Shown here in pieces: positions 34,155-41,357 of a stretch of DNA of 42,495 nt; the first letter of the stretch is position 1, and each line of letters opens with the position of its first letter. The stretch comes from a virus, in the IMG/VR virus record IMGVR_UViG_3300044618_001825, positions 1 to 42,495 of that record. One strand, written 5' to 3'. The translations under genes and the position numbers were made by a program. The notes under the pieces are model-generated. The model had not been told where the DNA came from. It saw only the letters and a list, made by a program, of their open reading frames with translations, and did no database searches.

Positions 34155-35153
34155 CTAGCCCCAGATGGCCGCTGAGCACTTGGTACACATATTAGAGTAT
34201 GAGTCTTCTATCATGTTTGTTCTCTCTTTGCTAAACCATATATCTTTAATTGTAGATTTATTAGAATTTCCGTACACTGTCTTAAAATCAAAATCAGCGC
34301 AGCAGATAAATAAGTCACCATTTGGGTTAATATGTATCCACTCATTAGTTCTGCTTCTTACGCCTAATCCACCATTGCATCCTATTACCTTCTTGCCTTC
34401 TCCCGCCAAATATTTATTAATAGCTGAAGTCTGATCAATTATTCCTGAATCAGCAAGGTGGCCTGCTCTGTCGTATAAATGGTGGGCTGGGAAAACTTCA
34501 ATTGAAGGGAATATAGATTTTAATAGCTTAACCTCTTGAGCTAAATCTCCAGACTCTACATCTAAATTTAAATCTGGGGCTCCAGGAAGTATGTCTAACC
34601 ACCCACCATTTTCAACTAATGAATTATTATTTAGACCATTAACCATTAAAAAAAATCTATTTTCTAAAACTAATTCATTTAGTTCTTCTGCAGCATATAA
34701 AACATTATCTACCATTTTATCAAACATTTTTTCATTTAAATTTACATACTTAGACCATCTGGTTTTATCTCCAGATGGTATATTTAAAAGAATTCCACCA
34801 ATCACATCGATATTTTTTTTAATTATATCAACTTTTTTCTTGGTAAGTGGAGTACCATTTGTAAGTATGTTTATTGTAAAGTTATATTTTCTATACAAAT
34901 CAAACATCTCTTCAAAGTTTTTATACAATAACACTTCGTTGTAATTAGCTGTATAAATGTTTTTTAGATTAGGGTCTACAAAATCACCTTTGCCATTATG
35001 AAGTTGAGAGAGTATATTTTCTAACTCCCCCAACTCCATATCTCTAATAGCAGATTTTGGGTTTCCTTCATAAGAAACTGGGCAAAACCAACATCCAGCA
35101 TTACATAGACCGTTTACATCTATTTGTACTGCGCTGATCTTGTATTGTGACAA
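34155..35153 (-). CDS. Radical SAM protein with SPASM/twitch-like C-terminus
   Basis: The 332-residue protein has C17-x3-C21-x2-C24 (LCNAGCWFC) to hold the catalytic 4Fe-4S cluster and AdoMet, NILTNGTPLT as a barrel strand, and a C-terminal segment with GCNGG...NPNGDLFICCADFDFKTVYGN and MCTKC, resembling an auxiliary-cluster SPASM or twitch domain. Such enzymes often modify peptides. It is directly followed by three Cys-rich mini-proteins (34-, 30- and 35-residue), and preceded by a Dps-like gene. It could act on peptides, sugars or a protein residue; target unknown. Confidence 0.85.
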   Translation of the reverse strand: MSQYKISAVQIDVNGLCNAGCWFCPVSYEGNPKSAIRDMELGELENILSQLHNGKGDFVDPNLKNIYTANYNEVLLYKNFEEMFDLYRKYNFTINILTNGTPLTKKKVDIIKKNIDVIGGILLNIPSGDKTRWSKYVNLNEKMFDKMVDNVLYAAEELNELVLENRFFLMVNGLNNNSLVENGGWLDILPGAPDLNLDVESGDLAQEVKLLKSIFPSIEVFPAHHLYDRAGHLADSGIIDQTSAINKYLAGEGKKVIGCNGGLGVRSRTNEWIHINPNGDLFICCADFDFKTVYGNSNKSTIKDIWFSKERTNMIEDSYSNMCTKCSAAIWG

Positions 35154-35154
35154 C

Positions 35155-35625
35155 TTAGTCTTTTAGTGACTTCCATGGGTTAGGAGGAAGCTTTAGGCTT
35201 GACTCCAAGAACCAGTTCCATTCTTGATGCGCTGAAAGTCGTTCAGATAGATATGATGATAGTCCGTACTCGTTGTTTTCATTTGCAACAGAGATAAGGT
35301 TTTTAATCTCTTCGATCATCTTCTTATTAATTGGAACTAAGTGAATTGCCATTTCCACGCCACAGTATGTATCTGGCTTAACATTTCCTAGAGTTTGGTT
35401 GGATGCATACTCTTCTAGGGTGTAAGGCGCTTCTCCGCCTAATCGGCGAAGCCATGTTGAGGTATTGTGTACGCCCTCTTCAGAGTCTAGATAGATATCT
35501 TCATAAACAATGCGTGATTGACGCATCAAGACAGATTCTGTATTCCAGAAAAAGCCTCTTACTAAATTTGTGTATACCACAGAATTAGCTTGAAATGTTT
35601 TTAACAGATTAATTAAATTTTCCAT
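35155..35625 (-). CDS. Dps/ferritin-like protein
   Basis: The 156-residue protein is four-helix-like: FQANSVVYTNLVRGFFWNTESVLMRQSRIVYEDIYLDSEEGVHNTSTWLRRLGG (about 10-65), then APYTLEEYASNQ, and NNEYGLSSYLSERLSAHQEWNWFLESSLK near the end, as in the Dps family (WN-x..., L-x-x-LGG, HEKW-like). The usual first ligand HWN is FWN here, so iron oxidation may be weak or altered. It may be a structural relative. Only one base separates it from the radical SAM gene. Confidence 0.65.
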   Translation of the reverse strand: MENLINLLKTFQANSVVYTNLVRGFFWNTESVLMRQSRIVYEDIYLDSEEGVHNTSTWLRRLGGEAPYTLEEYASNQTLGNVKPDTYCGVEMAIHLVPINKKMIEEIKNLISVANENNEYGLSSYLSERLSAHQEWNWFLESSLKLPPNPWKSLKD

Positions 35626-35641
35626 TTTATCCCTTTGCTAT

Positions 35642-35764
35642 TTACCTTTTATAAATTTTATTATAACAGGTCTTACATACTTGAATCATTTTGGTTTCTG
35701 TAGAAGTTATATATTTTGCTTCTCCAAAACAATCTTTAATTTCACACTTATCTAAATCGGTCAT
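35642..35764 (-). CDS. Zinc-ribbon mini-protein, 40 aa
   Basis: MTDLDKCEIKDCFGEAKYITSTETKMIQVCKTCYNKIYKR: C-x4-C and CxxC. TAATG overlap with the DUF2061-like gene upstream. Confidence 0.6.
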   Translation of the reverse strand: MTDLDKCEIKDCFGEAKYITSTETKMIQVCKTCYNKIYKR

Positions 35765-35988
35765 TAATTTAATTGCTTACCTTTAATCTTTTCCCAAATT
35801 TTTTCATGAAGATAATAGAATGACATTTCTACGAGCAAGTATGATATAGCTCCAATTCCAATATATTCCCATTCAGCTTCTCCTGTAAGAAGTTTAGTTA
35901 CAATATAAAGTAACCCTCCTACAAAAAATACATGCACAAATGGCCATGTAATTGATTTGTATAGGCTTTTCTTATTAGGATCTATCAC
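35764..35988 (-). CDS. DUF2061-like small membrane protein
   Basis: The 74-residue protein has SLYKSITWPFVHVFFVGGLLYIVTKLLTGEAEWEYIGIGAISYLLVEMSFYYLHEKIWEKI: two membrane helices and the K(S/T)(I/L)(S/T)W...(F/L)YYLHE(R/K)(I/L)W frame typical of DUF2061. Role unknown. GTG start overlaps the previous stop (GTGA). Confidence 0.75.
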   Translation of the reverse strand: MIDPNKKSLYKSITWPFVHVFFVGGLLYIVTKLLTGEAEWEYIGIGAISYLLVEMSFYYLHEKIWEKIKGKQLN

Positions 35989-36200
35989 TTTACTGACTTG
36001 CTCTTAGTAACGCCAGCCTTCTTGGCTGGTGCCTTCTTGGCTGGTGCCTTCTTGGCTGGTGCCTTCTTGGCTGGTGCCTTCTTGGCTGGTGCCTTCTTGG
36101 CTGGTGCCTTCTTGGCTGGTGAGCTTAGCTCTTTCAGGATCAATTCAATCTCTGATTCAACTGACTTGAACCCTAACAAATTTTTTAACTTATTTAACAT
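35985..36200 (-). CDS. Histone H1-like KAPAK-repeat protein
   Basis: The 71-residue protein has an N-terminal helix (MLNKLKNLLGFKSVESEIELILKEL) and a basic tail of seven near-identical AKKAP units followed by KAGVTKSKSVK, similar to tails of histone H1-like and HupB-like proteins that bind DNA non-specifically. The tail is made of seven exact 15-bp repeats. It may compact or coat phage DNA. Confidence 0.75.
   Translation of the reverse strand: MLNKLKNLLGFKSVESEIELILKELSSPAKKAPAKKAPAKKAPAKKAPAKKAPAKKAPAKKAGVTKSKSVK
36016..36120. repeat. Seven perfect 15-bp tandem repeats
   Basis: GCCTTCTTGGCTGGT is repeated seven times without change from 36016 to 36120. It encodes AKKAP-type units and would be prone to slippage. 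Confidence 0.95.
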
Positions 36201-36361
36201 GATGCCTCTTTTTCTTTTAATTTTCTAAGTACTAAACTTAAAACCTCTCTTGGTCTCCAGTCTGGTGGGATCTCTAAACTTTCTAATTCTTTAATTAGAT
36301 CTTCTAGAACTTTTTTTTGAATCACATGAAAGTGATCCCATTCATTATCTAATTGTACCAT
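36194..36361 (-). CDS. Hypothetical protein, 55 aa
   Basis: MVQLDNEWDHFHVIQKKVLEDLIKELESLEIPPDWRPREVLSLVLRKLKEKEASC is helical and charged. The stop lies inside the start region of the next gene. Function unknown. Confidence 0.6.
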   Translation of the reverse strand: MVQLDNEWDHFHVIQKKVLEDLIKELESLEIPPDWRPREVLSLVLRKLKEKEASC

Positions 36362-36363
36362 TT

Positions 36364-36993
36364 TTAAAGATCATCCGCAATAGGATTATTTCTATCAGCA
36401 TTTACTAGAAAACCTGTCCTTGGGCCAGGGGCCCAAACACGATGTGTTGTTTTTTTAGGGAAAAACAATAGGTCTCCCTCTTTTAACTCATAAGTTGTTG
36501 TTGAGTTTTTTCCTTTTATTTCCCAAAAAGAAGTACCAATTGATTGAAGGTAGCAAGCTGGCCAAGGGTCGCTATGCTCTCCTACAGATTTTTCTCCCAA
36601 TGAAACTTTTATGCCTTCTGTGTGCCACAAAGCTCCGCAGGTACATCCTCTGGCATCCCATTCTTTATAATAATTACAATTTGAAAAGTCTGCATTAAAA
36701 CCTGATTCTTTATTTATCTTAACTAAAAAATCTTTCATTTCAGGAAAATGTTCCCAGACTAATCCAGTTTGAGGAGCAAGCCACATAGGTTTTTGGGCTA
36801 GAATATTACCGTATGTGTCTACGCCTGGGCCCTGTTCCTTATTTTTTGATTCCAGGTCAGGGTTATTTATTTTTGTTTGATCGTATACAAAATCTAAAAC
36901 ATTTTGCCAAGTAAATTCTGTTTTAAAATAATCTTTAATCAAAACAGCTTCTTCATTTATGGCTGCTTTTTTAAATTCTAAAAGTAAATTCAT
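36364..36993 (-). CDS. Cupin/JmjC-like Fe(II) oxygenase
   Basis: The 209-residue product has GEHSDPWPACYLQSIGTSFWEIKG (H140, D142) and FPKKTTHRVWAPGPRTGFLV (H184, R192), the HxD...H layout of the cupin/JmjC 2-oxoglutarate family with a G-x-S-x-W-E strand. It would oxidise an unknown substrate. It follows a strong hairpin and precedes a basic DNA-binding-like gene. Distinct from the P4H-like enzymes here. Confidence 0.7.
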   Translation of the reverse strand: MNLLLEFKKAAINEEAVLIKDYFKTEFTWQNVLDFVYDQTKINNPDLESKNKEQGPGVDTYGNILAQKPMWLAPQTGLVWEHFPEMKDFLVKINKESGFNADFSNCNYYKEWDARGCTCGALWHTEGIKVSLGEKSVGEHSDPWPACYLQSIGTSFWEIKGKNSTTTYELKEGDLLFFPKKTTHRVWAPGPRTGFLVNADRNNPIADDL

Positions 36994-37009
36994 ATCAGTT
37001 TCCCTAATT

Positions 37010-37035
37010 AAGGGCAGTGGTTTCCCACTGCCCTT
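37010..37035 (-). terminator. Perfect 11-bp hairpin with GNRA loop
   Basis: AAGGGCAGTGG, loop (GAAA on the minus strand), CCACTGCCCTT lies just after the secreted-protein gene on the minus strand. The U-run is weak. Confidence 0.7.
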
Positions 37036-37041
37036 AAAAAA

Positions 37042-38286
37042 TTACTTAACTAGGGTTACCTTAGCTTTTGGATTCTTTGCATTCCACTTTGTAGCGAGTG
37101 CATTGAATGACTTCTTTAAAGAAGCAAGTGCTTTAGCATTGTCTGCTGTCAGCTTAGCAATAGCTGCATCCTTAGCAAGGACAACTGCATCGTGTGCAGT
37201 CTTTGCATCAGCAAGTGCCTTAGCAGAAGCAGCCTTCTCAGCAGCAAGTGCTGCATCTGAAGCAGTCTTTGCATCTGCAAGTGCTTTATCTGAGGCAGTC
37301 TTGGCAGCAACTGCATCCGCAGCAGCCTTTGCAAGAGCAGCATCTGAAACAGCCTTAGCAGCAACTGCATCCGCAGCAGCCTTTACAACTGCAGCATCTG
37401 ATACAGCCTTAGCGGCGAGTGCTGCATCTTTTGCAGCCTTCTCAGCAGCAAGTTCTGATACTAGATCACGAACTGCAATCTCTGCGAATGGCGCTAGTAC
37501 ACGAGCAGGTAGACCAACTACATCGGTAGTGGTTGCATCTCCAGCAGTTGTTGGACTAAATGTGATTAGTGATCGTGTTCCAGCAGCTGGAAGCGTTGCC
37601 TTAAATGTTGCAACTCCAAAGTCTGAAAGAGTTGCACCAGTTGTTGCTGTTGCTGTATCCATAACTGCTGTAGCAGCAAACACTGTTGCAGTAATTGACT
37701 TGCCAGACACCTTGTTGCCAAATACATCTGTTGCAGATACTGTAATATCTTGTCTTGTTCCTGCAGCGCCTGTAGCAGGAGCAGAAACTGTTAGATTATT
37801 AATAAGACCAGCAGTACCTTGAACATAGTATGTCAAAGTTACTGGGCCATTTGTAATTACAATTGTTCCAATTGCTGTTGTCTTTGTGTAGACATAAAAT
37901 GTTGCTGTTGTTCCTGTACCAGTTGCAACTGTCAAAGATGATGATCCTGATGTTGCTCCTACTGGTGCAGCAGTTGAGTGTAGTGCAGATACGATTGTTG
38001 CATTTGTTGAAGTTGCAGTAACTGATGTTCCTGCTACTACTGTTGCCACGATCTGAACAACGTCTGTATTGTCAACAGTGTTGTCTGCAGGTACTGGACG
38101 TACGATTGCAGTCGTTAGCGCTGTTCCAGCAGTTGCTGGAGTGTCGTACCCTGCGCCACCTGTTTTTGCAGCATTCCATGTGGATGCTACAACTGACATG
38201 GTGTTAGCACTTGCAGGTGTTGCTACCATTGTGCCCAAAGTCATGGCTGCAACCACGGCTAGAGCGATTTTTTTAAATGAGTTCAT
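37042..38286 (-). CDS. Secreted Ig-like and alanine-rich repeat protein
   Basis: The 414-residue protein starts with a clear signal peptide (MNSFKKIALAVVAAMTLGTMVATPASA), then beta-rich Thr/Val/Ala domains, with an invasin/Big-like segment (INNLTVSAPATGAAGTRQDITVSATDVFGNKVSGKSITATV, about 165-205), and a long Ala/Lys/Asp coiled coil (about 275-390) of roughly 18-residue repeats. It ends in KWNAKNPKAKVTLVK. Such proteins are normal on the host surface but odd in phages. It could be displayed on infected cells to block adsorption, or be released. The stretch looks richer in G+C than neighbouring genes. Confidence 0.75.
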   Translation of the reverse strand: MNSFKKIALAVVAAMTLGTMVATPASANTMSVVASTWNAAKTGGAGYDTPATAGTALTTAIVRPVPADNTVDNTDVVQIVATVVAGTSVTATSTNATIVSALHSTAAPVGATSGSSSLTVATGTGTTATFYVYTKTTAIGTIVITNGPVTLTYYVQGTAGLINNLTVSAPATGAAGTRQDITVSATDVFGNKVSGKSITATVFAATAVMDTATATTGATLSDFGVATFKATLPAAGTRSLITFSPTTAGDATTTDVVGLPARVLAPFAEIAVRDLVSELAAEKAAKDAALAAKAVSDAAVVKAAADAVAAKAVSDAALAKAAADAVAAKTASDKALADAKTASDAALAAEKAASAKALADAKTAHDAVVLAKDAAIAKLTADNAKALASLKKSFNALATKWNAKNPKAKVTLVK

Positions 38287-38334
38287 TTAATTTATTCTCC
38301 TTATTTCCTCTGTGACCTTTGCGATTACAGAAAT

Positions 38335-38529
38335 TTAATGTAGTGCATTTATTTTTACATGGAAAGAGCAGGGATCTCCTCCTTCTTCCCATTCTTGCAT
38401 TTCTTCATCTGTTAAAGGTGGCCCATCATGTGTATCGCAAAATACATCAGATATCCAGCCTCTGTCGTAACCACTTTTGAGCCATATTTCAAACTCTAGA
38501 TGATCTGAACCTATGTTTTCTAGATCCAT
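38335..38529 (-). CDS. Hypothetical acidic protein, 64 aa
   Basis: MDLENIGSDHLEFEIWLKSGYDRGWISDVFCDTHDGPPLTDEEMQEWEEGGDPCSFHVKI has the CDTHDGPP-x-(T/S)xEE block common in small actinophage proteins (typically followed by EW-x-x-G-x-D-C). Likely zinc-binding. Function unknown. Overlaps the thioredoxin gene by 10 bases. Confidence 0.75.
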   Translation of the reverse strand: MDLENIGSDHLEFEIWLKSGYDRGWISDVFCDTHDGPPLTDEEMQEWEEGGDPCSFHVKINALH

Positions 38530-38822
38530 TCCGAAAGCTCTTCTAGCATAACATGCTTAGGTTTTGCACCAGTAATAGTTTTTACTGGCTTCCCAGACTT
38601 AAATAGTACCATATAAGGGATAGATGTTACAGAGTATTCTGCTGATTTTATAGGATTCTCATCAACATTTAACTTGCCGACCCATAATCCACGCTCTTTA
38701 GATATCTCATCTAGTATGGGAGACACCTTTAAGCATGGTCCGCACCATGGAGCCCAAAAATCAATAAGGACTAAATTATGAGAATCTAGAACCCTATTGA
38801 AACTTTCATCTGTAACTATCAA
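38520..38822 (-). CDS. trxA: Thioredoxin
   Basis: The 100-residue protein has the full thioredoxin fold and active site WCGPC (C27, C30), with VDENP and the cis-proline segment TSIPYMVLFKSGK. It would reduce disulfides in the host cytoplasm; it could serve the class II ribonucleotide reductase made by the same phage, which needs thioredoxin-like electrons. Symbol by family. Confidence 0.92.
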   Translation of the reverse strand: MIVTDESFNRVLDSHNLVLIDFWAPWCGPCLKVSPILDEISKERGLWVGKLNVDENPIKSAEYSVTSIPYMVLFKSGKPVKTITGAKPKHVMLEELSEWI

Positions 38823-38823
38823 C

Positions 38824-39033
38824 TTACTCTCCCTTTAGTTCGTCCGCTGCATTATTAAACTTATTCATAAATGTTTGGATTACCCACAAGGCTGTCTCAC
38901 CAGCATTTGTAGACATTGCTTTTGATGCTTCTTCTGTTCTATCTTCAATGGCGAGGGCGTTGTACCATTTCTGGTACAACTCCTCACCAATCTCCTTGAT
39001 TATTTCTTCAAGTATAGTTAACTTACTATCCAT
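38824..39033 (-). CDS. Hypothetical helical protein, 69 aa
   Basis: MDSKLTILEEIIKEIGEELYQKWYNALAIEDRTEEASKAMSTNAGETALWVIQTFMNKFNNAADELKGE, all helical. Overlaps the subtilase gene by 8 bases. No family recognised. Confidence 0.65.
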   Translation of the reverse strand: MDSKLTILEEIIKEIGEELYQKWYNALAIEDRTEEASKAMSTNAGETALWVIQTFMNKFNNAADELKGE

Positions 39034-39991
39034 TGATTACTTTACTCAAGTTAAACAGATAAACGTTTTGTCCATAAGAGTTTTCTACTGGATCAGAAGC
39101 TTTCTTCATTAATGAAATTAGCTCTGTTGATGTCAGCGTTGGCTTCATGGTCTTTAATTGTACGTACTTTGCAGCAATTACTTGAACAGAAACAGATGTT
39201 CCATAAGAATATCCACTAACATTTCCAGGATAAATTGTTGGCTGCTGAATTTCACCCCATAGATCTACAAGGTTAACATCATAGTTGCTTGTTAAAGAAA
39301 CTTGAGGCTTATCTAGATTTAGAGTTTCAACTCCACCAACTGCAATTGACTGGCTAATACATGCTGGCCATTCGATCTTGCCATTCATGCTTGTATTTCC
39401 ACCACTATTTCCAGAAGGAAAGAATACTGGTACGCCAGAGTTATTTAAATTAGAAATTACTGTATCGACTGCTGTTGGCAGACAATAAGCAGATGAAGCG
39501 CTTCTCTTAATAACTGGAGCATTTGTAGCATGTGCTGATGCAACTGCTACAATATTGTACTTAGCTTTGTTGTTATTAACCCATGTTAAAGCATTGACAA
39601 GAGTATTGAGTCCATAAGTTTGTACTTGGCCCTTTGATGTATTGCCAACAATTCTAATGAATACGATATTAATGTTTGGATTAGCTGCAATTGCTGCAGA
39701 AGCCATTTGTGTTCCATGGTTAAAGTTATTTGTTGATAACATGCTAATTGGAAGAACTGATGCTCCTGTTCCCTCCATAAATTTAGTTTTGTTGGGACAT
39801 GATGCCCAATCTAAAATGCATACCTCAGCAACTAGTCTTGACTTAATTGATGGGATTGATGTGTCTAATGCTGTGTCTAAAATAGCCAATGTTGGTACAA
39901 CTGTTTTTGGCTTTAGATTTGCCTGTGCAGGCATTACTGTGATTGCGATTGTTGTGGCGATTAGTGCCATAGTAGCTATTAGTTTTTTCAT
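39026..39991 (-). CDS. Secreted subtilisin-like serine protease, likely leaderless
   Basis: The 321-residue enzyme starts at an ATG (39991) six to seven bases after a -10, and has a signal peptide (MKKLIATMALIATTIAITVMPAQA). The subtilase triad is D39 (LAILDTALD), H92 (FNHGTQMAS) and S266 (YSYGTSVS), with N195 (FPSGNSGG) for the oxyanion hole. It would cut proteins outside the cell membrane. A longer in-frame start (40027) overlaps the promoter. A secreted protease in a phage could remodel or kill a surface target. Confidence 0.85.
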   Translation of the reverse strand: MKKLIATMALIATTIAITVMPAQANLKPKTVVPTLAILDTALDTSIPSIKSRLVAEVCILDWASCPNKTKFMEGTGASVLPISMLSTNNFNHGTQMASAAIAANPNINIVFIRIVGNTSKGQVQTYGLNTLVNALTWVNNNKAKYNIVAVASAHATNAPVIKRSASSAYCLPTAVDTVISNLNNSGVPVFFPSGNSGGNTSMNGKIEWPACISQSIAVGGVETLNLDKPQVSLTSNYDVNLVDLWGEIQQPTIYPGNVSGYSYGTSVSVQVIAAKYVQLKTMKPTLTSTELISLMKKASDPVENSYGQNVYLFNLSKVING

Positions 39992-39998
39992 AAAGCTA

Positions 39999-40027
39999 AT
40001 CTTACTAAATAGAGTGGTGTTTGTCAA
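39999..40027 (-). promoter_or_regulatory. Canonical promoter of the subtilase gene, leaderless geometry
   Basis: TTGACA (40027-40022), 17 bp, TAAGAT (40004-39999), seven bases before the ATG at 39991. Confidence 0.7.
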
Positions 40028-40031
40028 CAGA

Positions 40032-40211
40032 TCAGGAATTCTGATTTGGGTTTTTGCGTGGATACCACTTGCCAGAATCCATATTTCTTGCTTCCGCCGC
40101 TTGGGTCTGTACGTTTATAACGTTGCTCATTATTTCGTGCATTATATCTAATTCAATTCTAATTTTGTACAGTTCAAGTTCTAGCATGTCAATTCTTCTT
40201 TGTGATCTCAT
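40032..40211 (-). CDS. Hypothetical helical protein, 59 aa
   Basis: MRSQRRIDMLELELYKIRIELDIMHEIMSNVINVQTQAAEARNMDSGKWYPRKNPNQNS: a helix with heptad-like spacing and a charged end. Its ATG overlaps the previous stop (ATGA). Function unknown. Confidence 0.65.
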   Translation of the reverse strand: MRSQRRIDMLELELYKIRIELDIMHEIMSNVINVQTQAAEARNMDSGKWYPRKNPNQNS

Positions 40212-40420
40212 TCTTCTTCTTCTCTATCCAGTGGCGTTGGTGCTGTTGCCAGTGTGCCACAATTAGCACACTCCATATCTAAAAAATAAGTTGCAATTTC
40301 ACAACTATCAAAAATAACTTTAAGGTTCCATATTTCACAACCGCATGGACATACATGTGTTGGTACACCTCTTATGTCCATTGATTTTGAATAGTCTGGT
40401 CTTAAGTCGTTTATATCCAT
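40208..40420 (-). CDS. Zinc-ribbon protein, 70 aa
   Basis: HVCPCGCEIWNLKVIFDSCEIATYFLDMECANCGTLATAPTPLDREEEE has CxCxC and CxxC sites suited to a ribbon. Small proteins with CPCG...W-x(L/V)-(K/Q)VxFd...CxxCG are widespread in actinophages. Function unknown. Confidence 0.75.
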   Translation of the reverse strand: MDINDLRPDYSKSMDIRGVPTHVCPCGCEIWNLKVIFDSCEIATYFLDMECANCGTLATAPTPLDREEEE

Positions 40421-40434
40421 TAACTAATTATACA

Positions 40435-40992
40435 CTAAACTTGAATGTATGTATAGGGGGCAGCTACGCTCATATTAAACTCAGTTGCTGCTTCTAATGC
40501 TGCTTTAAGCCTGAGTCTTGGGTTCTTTTGATTCTTTGTAGCATGAAGTGCTCCTAGTGCTATCTGTCCGCCGCTTCCTTCTGCCATATAGTTTACTATG
40601 TTTTCTCCAACATGAAAGTCTTCATCTATAGTAAAGATTCTACCTTCAAGGCCTACTATAAAAATTCCACCAGTATCTTCCTCAGAGGATGATCCGATGC
40701 TTCCATATCCATGCTCTTTAAATGCAGCCTTGACTGAATCAACAAACTTAGTTCTCATAAACTTATCTAATCCAGAATTAGTTTTTGTTGGTGTGTATTT
40801 TGGTGGAGTCCACATATACTGAAGAATTTGCCCCATGCGAAATGAATCTGTAAATGCAATAGCATACTGACCAACTTTAAAACACTTTGGTTCTTTTCTT
40901 GACAGGATCCAACCAGTTTTATCATCTGAGGCAGCATGATCTGATGCCATATAAACGACACCACTCTGGGCAATAGCAACAATACAAGTCAT
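40435..40992 (-). CDS. Proteasome/HslV-type Ntn hydrolase
   Basis: The 185-residue protein begins MTCIVAIAQSGVVYMASDHAAS: Thr2 would be the nucleophile after Met removal, with Asp18 (D17 in mature numbering) and a lysine near residue 33-36 as in HslV and 20S beta subunits. It ends with GSGGQIALGALHA and LRLKAALEAA. It could form a ring protease or be a stand-alone member. No HslU or Mpa-type ATPase is seen here. Confidence 0.75.
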   Translation of the reverse strand: MTCIVAIAQSGVVYMASDHAASDDKTGWILSRKEPKCFKVGQYAIAFTDSFRMGQILQYMWTPPKYTPTKTNSGLDKFMRTKFVDSVKAAFKEHGYGSIGSSSEEDTGGIFIVGLEGRIFTIDEDFHVGENIVNYMAEGSGGQIALGALHATKNQKNPRLRLKAALEAATEFNMSVAAPYTYIQV

Positions 40993-40998
40993 ACCTTT

Positions 40999-41027
40999 AT
41001 TGTACTATTTTAATTATTCTGTGTCCA
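40999..41027 (-). promoter_or_regulatory. Promoter of the Ntn hydrolase gene
   Basis: TGGACA (41027-41022), 17 bp, TACAAT (41004-40999), followed by AAAGGT and the ATG. Confidence 0.55.
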
Positions 41028-41328
41028 GCATCTCATGATATTCTAAGTGATTTAATTGATTAATTACACTATCTAATTCAGACTTCATTTCAATTAAATC
41101 TTGAATGGCTTTATAATATTTGTCTTTCCACTCAGTTAATTCTTTTTCTAATTGATATAACTCTATTTTAAGGTCTTTTATATCTAATCTAAGCTGGTCT
41201 TTTTCTTTTTCTTCCCGCCTAATTCTTTCTTTTTTGGCGTCCCTAATTCCAGCAATAATAGCAGTTCCAAAACCACTTAGGCTTGCCGCTAATATTGAAA
41301 CCACTATGGTTATGTATGATATTTCCAT
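41014..41328 (-). CDS. Membrane-anchored coiled-coil protein, 104 aa
   Basis: An N-terminal membrane segment (ITIVVSILAASLSGFGTAIIAGI) is followed by a long coiled coil (KERIRREEKEKDQLRLDIKDLKIELYQLEKELTEWKDKYYKAIQDLIEMKSEL). This layout resembles i-spanin or small tethers, but lysis genes lie far away, so spanin is only a guess. Confidence 0.65.
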   Translation of the reverse strand: MEISYITIVVSILAASLSGFGTAIIAGIRDAKKERIRREEKEKDQLRLDIKDLKIELYQLEKELTEWKDKYYKAIQDLIEMKSELDSVINQLNHLEYHEMLDTE

Positions 41329-41357
41329 TATATATCATATTATACCTTATATTTAGT

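Noticed and set aside
36016-36120. CRISPR array
   Set aside because: The repeats are directly abutting without spacers and are in-frame codons of a basic protein.
36959-37822. A 287-residue plus-strand frame rich in Ala/Ser
   Set aside because: It is the antisense shadow of the secreted alanine-rich gene and has no start signals.
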